DNA of 5,148 nucleotides from Bacteriovoracaceae bacterium UBA2394 (GTDB lineage: Bacteria; Bdellovibrionota; UBA2394). The notes under the pieces are model-generated. The model did no database searches and was not told where the DNA came from. It saw only the letters and a list, made by a program, of their open reading frames with translations. The DNA is taken from positions 1-5,148 of the forward strand of contig DDSI01000010.1 in NCBI GenBank assembly GCA_002343335.1. The letters are read 5' to 3'. Below are positions 1-5,148 of the stretch, one piece after another. A program made the translations under genes and the position numbers. How positions within the stretch are numbered: position 1 is the stretch's first letter; every line of letters begins with the position of its first letter.

Positions 1-1
1 C

Positions 2-1030
2 AGCGCGCATCGACCGATCCCCAAAGACTGTAACTCTTGTCACACGGCGGACTTTGATATCGTTCCAAATGCAAAATGTGTTTCCTGCCACTCTCTTACC
101 GAGCATTTCCCACTTTCCAAGGATTCGTCGAAGGATCCCACTCGATGTGTCGATTGCCATTCCGAACACCGTGGGGAGGGCGGATTATTTTCTCTAGCAT
201 CCCAAACATGTCAGGATTGTCATGCTTCAGAGCCCACGATGAAACTTCTGAAAGCTGAGACGAAGCTCCCCTTGGTTCCCAGCTGGAAGCATCATCCGAA
301 ATTTCCACTTCTCTTTCCGGATCGGAAAGCAAACTTTAAGTTCAACCATCAAGTTCATTTAGAAAAGGCGCTATGGTCACCGGAAGGGGATCGCACATTG
401 GATTGTTCCAATTGCCACTTAAGTCCTTCTCATCCAGATCGTTTCGAGCCGATCTCATTTCAAAGGGATTGTTCGGAGTGCCATCGCCTGGATTTCGACG
501 AGCGTCTGAAGGAATTTGAAGTCTCACACGGAAGACCGGACGAGGTATTTTCCACTCTTCTAAAAATTTACCGTACTCAAACGCGAGTGCAGGAAAAAGA
601 GCGAGGTTTGGCGAGAAGACCTGGCAAACGTTTGGAACCCATGAAGTCCCCAGACGAGGAGGCGCGACTGGCTGAGATTCGGCTCTTCGAACAAAAAGCA
701 TGTAGCACCTGTCACGTGATTGAAAAAAAGAAAGTGGCAGCCAAGGGTGTAAGTGCTTATCAGGTATTGAGAGTCGGGTTTCCGTCAGAGTGGGTGGAGA
801 ATAAGTCGAGTTTCACTCACCGGCAGCACCAGGCTTTTGCTTGCAGCAATTGTCATACTTCCGTGCTCTCTTCAACGTCGGCGGAGGATCTCAATATTCC
901 AGGAGTGGCCGAGTGCCAGTCGTGTCATTCGCCCGAGGTCCGAGCAGATGCCATCAAGACTCAGTGTTCAGACTGTCACTCCTATCATGAGACCTTGCGC
1001 TTACCGAAGGAAGGGAGTTGGCACCCATGA
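2..1030 (+). CDS. Multiheme cytochrome c (cytochrome c3/c7-like, at least 10 hemes), 5'-truncated by window edge
   Basis: This electron-transfer protein would carry covalently bound c-type hemes and act outside the cytoplasm, most likely in the periplasm or at the inner face of the outer membrane. The frame is open from base 2 to the TGA at 1028-1030 (342 residues). No export signal is visible because the true start lies upstream. Ten CxxCH motifs begin at nt 29, 77, 146, 209, 404, 470, 701, 842, 914 and 965. The only in-frame ATG (239) would discard four of them, so it is not the start. Histidines just before some motifs (FNHQVH before heme 5, FTHRQH before heme 8) are the usual arrangement supplying distal ligands for bis-His hemes. 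About 72 charged residues without heme separate motifs 6 and 7. The C-terminal block (F-H-x2-H, then three CxxCH, ending CHSYH) is typical of cytochrome c3-family proteins found beside outer-membrane porins. Family placement is from motifs only; the total heme number is unknown. Confidence 0.95.
   Translation, partial: SAHRPIPKDCNSCHTADFDIVPNAKCVSCHSLTEHFPLSKDSSKDPTRCVDCHSEHRGEGGLFSLASQTCQDCHASEPTMKLLKAETKLPLVPSWKHHPKFPLLFPDRKANFKFNHQVHLEKALWSPEGDRTLDCSNCHLSPSHPDRFEPISFQRDCSECHRLDFDERLKEFEVSHGRPDEVFSTLLKIYRTQTRVQEKERGLARRPGKRLEPMKSPDEEARLAEIRLFEQKACSTCHVIEKKKVAAKGVSAYQVLRVGFPSEWVENKSSFTHRQHQAFACSNCHTSVLSSTSAEDLNIPGVAECQSCHSPEVRADAIKTQCSDCHSYHETLRLPKEGSWHP
1007..1017 (+). promoter_or_regulatory. 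Ribosome binding site for the HbpS-like lipoprotein gene
   Basis: A purine-rich run, AAGGAAGGGAG, lies inside the last codons of the upstream cytochrome. Its GGGAG part is 9 nt before the ATG at 1027, a normal spacing. Its AAGGA part is 6 nt before an in-frame TTG at 1018, so that start, three residues longer, cannot be excluded. ATG at 1027 is preferred because of the codon and the ATGA overlap. Confidence 0.7.
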
Positions 1031-2973
1031 CTCGAAATTGGTTAGTGCTCCTCGCGTTCCTCTTTCTACATGCTTGTAGCTCGAGTGAGTCGGGACGAAA
1101 GGGAGGGGCGACGAAGGCGGATTTCAATTGTGATGGCGCTTGCGAGCATCAGAGTCTTTCGATGGCAGATGTTGAAACAATTGTTCGGCGAGTTGTCACA
1201 GGAGCTCGCGTGTTTGACGTCGCCGCCACCGTGGCAGTCGTTGATCGGGTGGGCAACGTCCTCGCTGTTTATCAAATGACTGGCGCGAGCGCGACCACCA
1301 CAGTCAATGGGCAAATCAACGCGGTGGGAGGGTTGGAAAATACTTCTGTTCCATCCACGCTTGCAGCCATTTCAAAGGCGGGGACGGGAGCTTATCTTAG
1401 CAGCCAAGGCAACGCCTTTTCGACGCGAACGGCGAGTCAAATCATTCAAGAGCATTTTAATCCGGGAGAAAAATTTCAAACAGCAGGGCCGCTTTTTGGC
1501 GTGCAATTCTCTCAGCTGCCTTGCAGTGATCTCACGGTGCGAAATCCCGAAGTGGACGACGACGCTCGAGCTTCTGTCACTAAGCCCTCGATCGGAGGAT
1601 TGATTGGACCGAGATTCTTACCTCTAGGCCTTAGTGCAGATCCGGGCGGTTTGCCTCTCTATCGAAAAGGCGATGTCGTCGGTGGAGTTGGAGTGGAGCT
1701 AGACGGTCAATATAGGCTCGATCGCGATCTTCGAAATGCGGACAATGACATTGAGGAGCGACTTGCGCTCATCGGTACCGTGGATCTTGAGGCTCCTTCA
1801 AAACGCGTGGCTCCAAATGTGAATCGCACGAAATCTCTCAACTACTCAGATATTGGCTATGAAGATTTGGATATGAGCGCGCTCGAGCCTCTTGATACAC
1901 TGGATCCTGCTCAATTTCTCGCCGTCACGGAGTTTTCTACATCTACTCCGCGCGCTGGATCAACCTACGGGGACGCCGCCTCAGGAATTCTTTCAACAAC
2001 ACGCGCTGGAATAAATGTGGAAACGCTCACCTTAGCAGACGGCACGCTTCGATACCCTACGCAGGCTGGAACTACGCTAGGCGGAGCTGAGCTCAGCATT
2101 GTGGAAGTGGACGCCCTTTTAGATTCTGCGATCACGGTCGCCTCAAAAGCTCGAGCTGCGATCCGTAGGCCGCTGGATACTGCCGCCCGCGTAAATATTT
2201 GGGTAGTCGATCATCGGGGAGTGCCGCTTGGTTACGTTCGAAGTCAGGACGCACCAGTTTTTGGAATCGACGTTTCCCTTCAAAAAGCACGGAGTGCCGC
2301 ATTTTTTTCTAGCTCCACGGCGGGGGCCGATCTTTCGACTGCTGGTTTTGGCACATTCGTTTCTGCTGCGGAAGATTTGTTAGGGTCGAACATTTTTTCG
2401 GGGAATCATGCATTTTCCAATCGTGCGATAGGGAATCTCTCAAGACCTTATTTTCCCGATGGCGTCGACGGCCGCGATCCGGGGCCGCTATCCTTTCCTT
2501 TCCCAGGCTCGACGAATGCTGCAATGGATACATGGAGTCCATTTAATACAGGTCTGCAATTTGATTTGATTTTCACCAATCTCGCCAAGGCCCTTGGTCT
2601 CATCGCCTCGGTTCCATTTCCAGACTCTTGTGTCGAAGGAGCTATTTCCACGCAGCTTGCGAATGGGATTCAGATTTTTCCTGGATCGGTGCCACTCTAT
2701 CGAGGAAATACGCTCGTGGGAGCAATCGGAGTAAGCGGCGACGGAATTGATCAAGACGATTTGATTGCGTTTTACGGAGCGAGTCGCCGCGGACTCAATG
2801 CGGCCGGTCACTCCTCAGTGGGAGATCCAGTTTTAGGTTTCAATGCGGCTCGAGAATTGAGATCTGACAAAATTCAAATACCATCGGTGAAGAACACTCG
2901 ACTTCGCTACGTCAATTGCCCGGAATCCCCGTGGATAGGATCGGAAGATCAGAATGTCTGCAATGACCTCTAG
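1027..2973 (+). CDS. Outer-membrane-type lipoprotein with two GlcG/HbpS-like (DUF336) heme-binding-family domains
   Basis: This is a predicted 648-residue lipoprotein. Residues 1-16 are a short signal peptide (MTRNW then a hydrophobic stretch) ending in the lipobox LHAC, with lipidated Cys17. Ser at +2 suggests outer-membrane sorting by the E. coli rule. Domain 1 (about 43-255) has the family marks LSMADVETIV, AVVDRVGNVLAVYQM (70-84), a GAYLSSQGNAFSTRTAS segment and PLYRKGDVVGGVGV (210-223). Domain 2 (about 355-600) repeats the plan: LSIVEVDALLDSA, NIWVVDHRGVPLGYV, SGNHAFSNRAIG, and PLYRGNTLVGAIGVSGDGIDQDD from 556. The GlcG/HbpS fold includes extracellular heme-binding HbpS of Streptomyces, but many members have no known ligand, so heme binding is inferred. 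There is no CxxCH. Mature cysteines at 35, 39, 166, 535, 631 and 645 could form disulfides. The gene overlaps both neighbours, implying translational coupling and a shared job with the cytochromes and porin. Confidence 0.9.
   Translation: MTRNWLVLLAFLFLHACSSSESGRKGGATKADFNCDGACEHQSLSMADVETIVRRVVTGARVFDVAATVAVVDRVGNVLAVYQMTGASATTTVNGQINAVGGLENTSVPSTLAAISKAGTGAYLSSQGNAFSTRTASQIIQEHFNPGEKFQTAGPLFGVQFSQLPCSDLTVRNPEVDDDARASVTKPSIGGLIGPRFLPLGLSADPGGLPLYRKGDVVGGVGVELDGQYRLDRDLRNADNDIEERLALIGTVDLEAPSKRVAPNVNRTKSLNYSDIGYEDLDMSALEPLDTLDPAQFLAVTEFSTSTPRAGSTYGDAASGILSTTRAGINVETLTLADGTLRYPTQAGTTLGGAELSIVEVDALLDSAITVASKARAAIRRPLDTAARVNIWVVDHRGVPLGYVRSQDAPVFGIDVSLQKARSAAFFSSSTAGADLSTAGFGTFVSAAEDLLGSNIFSGNHAFSNRAIGNLSRPYFPDGVDGRDPGPLSFPFPGSTNAAMDTWSPFNTGLQFDLIFTNLAKALGLIASVPFPDSCVEGAISTQLANGIQIFPGSVPLYRGNTLVGAIGVSGDGIDQDDLIAFYGASRRGLNAAGHSSVGDPVLGFNAARELRSDKIQIPSVKNTRLRYVNCPESPWIGSEDQNVCNDL
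2943..2947 (+). promoter_or_regulatory. Ribosome binding site for the porin-like gene
   Basis: GGAAG lies 6 nt before the ATG at 2954, inside the end of the lipoprotein gene. A second in-frame ATG at 2963 is 15 nt from it and has no better site of its own, so 2954 is the preferred start. Either start leaves a usable signal peptide. Confidence 0.55.
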
Positions 2974-4663
2974 GGTGCCGCTTTTTATTTTGATTGCTAC
3001 GCTGTGGCCCCTCTCCGCCGAACCTCAGGAAGGTCGGCGACGTCCGGGCTCAAAGAGACAAGTCGAATCCGTGGAGGAGAAAGCGCAAGAACCCGTCCGA
3101 GAGAGTGAGACCATACTCAATCGGTGGGACATGCTCTATCAAGGGAAATGGTATGACCCTTACAATCAAAATATTTTGAAGGGGGATCTTCCCATTTTTG
3201 GTTCTCAGGAAAGCCCTTGGTTTCTCGAGCTTGGCATCACTTCAGACTCCTTCTTTGAATATCGAAAATCCCCCGTCCCCGTGTCGATCTTTGGAGCAGT
3301 TACGCAAAGACCGGATTCTCAAGGATTTTTTGGCGACCCTGATCAATTTGTCTACGCACAGTCTTTTGCATTTTTGTTATCGCTGTATCAGGGAAATACT
3401 TCCTTTAAGCCCCCCAATTTCGATTTCCGAATCCAACCCGTATTCAACTTTAACTATGCTCGCTTAGGAGAGTATGGGCTGCTTCGAGCAAACCCGATGA
3501 GTGGAAACTCGAGATCCGATTATCATTTGGGATTTCAAGAGCTCTCAGCCGAGTTTCATTTGATCGATCTGAGTGAGCGCTATGACTTTTTAGCGATGCG
3601 TTTGGGAATCCAGCCTTTCAATGCAGACTTTCGAGGCTTTGTTTATTTTAGCGCGGAACCGGGAGCTCGCCTCTTTGGCAATTATGCCGACAACAAATGG
3701 CAGTATAATCTCGCGTTCTTCCGTCGGCTCGATAAAGAAACGAATTCCGGATTGAATTCGCTTTTCGATGACCGACAGGAAAATGTCATTGTCGCAAATT
3801 TATATCGACAGGATTTTCCAGTTCTAGGTCATACCTTGCAAGGCGTCGGGATCTATCGATTCGATCTCTCGTCTGAAGGTCCGGATGTCTACGATAAGAA
3901 TGGCTTCTTAGTTCGACCCACGTCCATTGGGGACCAACGCCGGAAAGATGTTCATACCGCCTATCTCGGCGTGAATGGCGATGGACACTTTGGGCGCTGG
4001 AATGTGTCGGAATCCTTTTACTTTGTGATGGGAAAGGAAACGCATAATCCGATTGCAGGTCGCGAAGTGCGGATCTGTGCTTGGATGGCCGCACTGGAGA
4101 TTTCATATGATATCGATTGGTTTCGTGTAAAGGGCTCCGCCTTTTGGGCGTCTGGCGATCGCGATCCGAATGATGATAAGGGCACGGGCTTCGATGGCAT
4201 TGTGGATCAGCCAAATTTTGCAGGTGGAGAATTTTCCTACTGGCAGAGGCAAGGGTTGCCCTTCATTGCGGGTGGTGTAACCAATCTTAACAATCGACTT
4301 TCATTGCTTCCCAATTTGCGTCCTGGAAAGGAGCAGGGACAAAACAATTTTGTAAACCCAGGTGTTCAAATATTTCACCTGGGAATTGATATTGAAATTT
4401 TGCCCCAGTTGAAGATGCTCAATAACTATAGCTTCATTCGATTGGATGATTCAGCTGTCATTGAACAGTTGCGGCAGGATGGTAGCATCAGTCAAAATTT
4501 GGGTTATGACCTCTCTACGGGATTTTTGTATCGTCCTTTTTTAAACAACAATGTGCAATTTAAACTCGGCGGAGCGTTGTTTATTCCAGAAGACGGGTTT
4601 GCGAATTTATTTGGCAGTGAACTTTACTTTCAGACTTTTACAAATCTGATTTTTACTTATTAA
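2954..4663 (+). CDS. Outer-membrane beta-barrel, porin-like protein of a probable porin-cytochrome conduit
   Basis: The 569-residue product begins with a signal peptide (MSAMTSRVP, hydrophobic FILIATLWPL, likely cleavage after LSA at residue 22). A charged linker rich in Arg, Lys and Glu follows (about 23-52). Residues 66-83 carry WYDPYNQN followed by LKGDLPIFG, which I recognise as the opening of a family of uncharacterised porin-like proteins encoded next to multiheme cytochromes. From about 88 onward the chain alternates polar and aromatic/hydrophobic residues with Asp/Asn/Gly-rich turns, as in transmembrane beta-strands; examples are LGIQPFNADFRGF (217-229) and the aromatic strand starting ARLFGNY (238-244). 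It ends in FTNLIFTY, with the C-terminal aromatic residue that marks barrels for BAM-dependent insertion. There is one cysteine (375) and no CxxCH, so it binds no c-type heme. It lacks the N-terminal CxxC of MtrB and is not recognisably MtrB. The inferred role is a sheath holding a cytochrome through the outer membrane; a solute porin is the alternative. It overlaps gene 2 by 20 nt. Confidence 0.88.
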   Translation: MSAMTSRVPLFILIATLWPLSAEPQEGRRRPGSKRQVESVEEKAQEPVRESETILNRWDMLYQGKWYDPYNQNILKGDLPIFGSQESPWFLELGITSDSFFEYRKSPVPVSIFGAVTQRPDSQGFFGDPDQFVYAQSFAFLLSLYQGNTSFKPPNFDFRIQPVFNFNYARLGEYGLLRANPMSGNSRSDYHLGFQELSAEFHLIDLSERYDFLAMRLGIQPFNADFRGFVYFSAEPGARLFGNYADNKWQYNLAFFRRLDKETNSGLNSLFDDRQENVIVANLYRQDFPVLGHTLQGVGIYRFDLSSEGPDVYDKNGFLVRPTSIGDQRRKDVHTAYLGVNGDGHFGRWNVSESFYFVMGKETHNPIAGREVRICAWMAALEISYDIDWFRVKGSAFWASGDRDPNDDKGTGFDGIVDQPNFAGGEFSYWQRQGLPFIAGGVTNLNNRLSLLPNLRPGKEQGQNNFVNPGVQIFHLGIDIEILPQLKMLNNYSFIRLDDSAVIEQLRQDGSISQNLGYDLSTGFLYRPFLNNNVQFKLGGALFIPEDGFANLFGSELYFQTFTNLIFTY

Positions 4664-4672
4664 AGGACGAGG
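4664..4672 (+). promoter_or_regulatory. Ribosome binding site for the downstream multiheme cytochrome
   Basis: AGGACGAGG directly follows the porin TAA stop codon. Its GAGG is 9 nt before the ATG at 4682 and 6 nt before an adjacent in-frame TTG at 4679. Both starts give nearly the same protein; ATG is preferred. The only intergenic DNA in the window (4664-4681, 18 nt) is thus occupied by this site, leaving no room for a promoter or terminator. Confidence 0.7.
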
Positions 4673-4681
4673 TTCGAGTTG

Positions 4682-5148
4682 ATGATTGTCTTTCTGAGTA
4701 TGGCGAGTTGGATGTGGGTTGCCACATCCTTTACACCAACGCCTGGAATGTCGGAGATAGAGGTAAGACAAGCAAGTAGGGGTTGCGTGGATTGCCACAG
4801 CAAAAGCGATGCCTCCACCATGCATGACAGTCCTGCGGTCGCATTGGGATGTGCGCATTGTCATGGAGGAGACGCCAGCGTTCGCGCGGAGGGATTCGTT
4901 CGTGACTCCAAAGAATGGTTAAATTCGAAAACGAAAGCACACGTCGCTCCCAAGAATTCTGAGCTTTGGAAAAGCTCGGCGAATCCCGAACACACCTATG
5001 CGAAATGGCTAAAGGAATCTCCTGAATTTGTCCGCTTCGTAAACCCGGGTGACTTGAGAGTCGCGCCGGAGGCTTGCGGAGGGTGTCATTTAGAAATCGT
5101 GAATGCGATGGAGCGCTCACTCATGACGACTTCTGCAATGCTTTGGGG
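4682..5148 (+). CDS. Multiheme cytochrome c, N-terminal part, 3'-truncated by window edge
   Basis: The frame is open from ATG 4682 to the window end (155 complete codons, no stop). The first 18 or so residues (MIVFLSMASWMWVATSFT) are hydrophobic and look like an export signal, though without the usual Lys/Arg near the start. Three CxxCH motifs follow at nt 4784 (CVDCH, residue 35), 4850 (CAHCH, residue 57) and 5075 (CGGCH, residue 132). The stretch from about residue 93, with KNSELWKSSANPEHTY, ESPEFVRFVNPGDLRVAPEA and, after the third motif, ERSLMTTSAMLWG, matches from memory the N-terminal region of long multiheme cytochromes encoded beside porins in metal-cycling bacteria. Those proteins carry many more hemes downstream, so the visible part is probably a small fraction. 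It sits 18 nt after the porin gene in the same reading frame. The inferred place is the outer membrane or cell surface as the terminal electron carrier; heme number and localisation cannot be seen here. Confidence 0.93.
   Translation, partial: MIVFLSMASWMWVATSFTPTPGMSEIEVRQASRGCVDCHSKSDASTMHDSPAVALGCAHCHGGDASVRAEGFVRDSKEWLNSKTKAHVAPKNSELWKSSANPEHTYAKWLKESPEFVRFVNPGDLRVAPEACGGCHLEIVNAMERSLMTTSAMLW
4710..4729 (+). repeat. Perfect inverted repeat (8-bp stem, 4-nt loop) within the start of the downstream cytochrome gene
   Basis: GGATGTGG (4710-4717) and CCACATCC (4722-4729) are exact reverse complements around the loop GTTG, and TTT follows. In RNA this would be a stable short hairpin 25 nt after the first coding base is passed, within the codons of the signal peptide. 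The T-run is too short for a standard intrinsic terminator. It may affect translation or message stability, or be chance: a stem of this size is expected about once in a few kilobases when several loop lengths are allowed. Confidence 0.45.

Noticed and set aside
239..241. ATG at 239 as the start of the first cytochrome
   Set aside because: The same frame continues upstream without a stop to the window edge and encodes four more CxxCH motifs, so this is an internal Met.
76..258. Short plus-strand open frame overlapping the 5' cytochrome
   Set aside because: It lies in another frame over four clear CxxCH motifs of the cytochrome frame, which is open from base 2. It has no domain of its own and is a shadow.
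3786..4214. 142-codon minus-strand open frame inside the porin gene
   Set aside because: Rich in Arg, Ser and His with no recognisable motif, and it lies opposite a well-supported beta-barrel coding frame. It is a typical antisense shadow.
4631..4654. Imperfect hairpin (CAGA-c-TTT / AAA-TCTG) followed by a T-run at the end of the porin gene, considered as a terminator
   Set aside because: The stem is short, AT-rich and bulged, lies wholly within the codons of the last barrel strand, and is followed 18 nt after the stop by the next operon gene with its own ribosome binding site.
4661..4684. Possible porin-cytochrome fusion by stop-codon readthrough, since both genes share a reading frame
   Set aside because: The porin ends in a classic C-terminal aromatic barrel signal and the next gene has its own ribosome binding site, start and export signal. 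Shared frame alone is a one-in-three coincidence.
4731..5120. 129-codon minus-strand open frame at the right end
   Set aside because: It is antisense to the cytochrome frame containing three CxxCH motifs and family-like sequence. Its translation shows no coherent domain.

Overview
This window is a compact run of four plus-strand genes that looks like part of one operon. It points to a Gram-negative (diderm) bacterium with c-type cytochrome maturation. The evidence is two proteins rich in CxxCH heme motifs, an outer-membrane-type lipoprotein and a beta-barrel protein ending in an aromatic residue. Base composition is intermediate by eye, with no obvious foreign segment. Nothing in the sequence fixes the phylum; a metal-respiring or metal-oxidising lineage is an inference from gene content only.

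Layout: (1) Positions 2-1030 hold the C-terminal 342 residues of a multiheme cytochrome c with ten visible CxxCH motifs; its start lies upstream of the window. (2) Positions 1027-2973 hold a lipoprotein built from two GlcG/HbpS-like (DUF336) domains. Its ATG overlaps the cytochrome stop codon (ATGA). (3) Positions 2954-4663 hold an exported 569-residue outer-membrane beta-barrel (porin-like) protein, overlapping gene 2 by 20 nt. (4) From 4682 past the right edge runs the N-terminus of a second, apparently different multiheme cytochrome, with three CxxCH motifs in the 155 visible residues. It starts 18 nt after the porin stop codon. No intergenic stretch exceeds 18 nt, and no internal promoter or convincing terminator was seen.

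Working model (inference): the set has the parts of a porin-cytochrome conduit, the trans-outer-membrane electron wire known from the MtrCAB, OmbB-OmaB-OmcB and ExtABCD systems. Gene 1 would be the periplasmic or inner-face cytochrome, gene 3 the porin sheath, and gene 4 the outer or surface cytochrome. The unusual partner is the two-domain HbpS-like lipoprotein of gene 2, which is not a component of those classic conduits and is the most interesting element here. Individually the proteins resemble families I recognise from cytochrome-rich genomes, so the genes are probably not new, but the role of the lipoprotein and of this conduit type is poorly defined.
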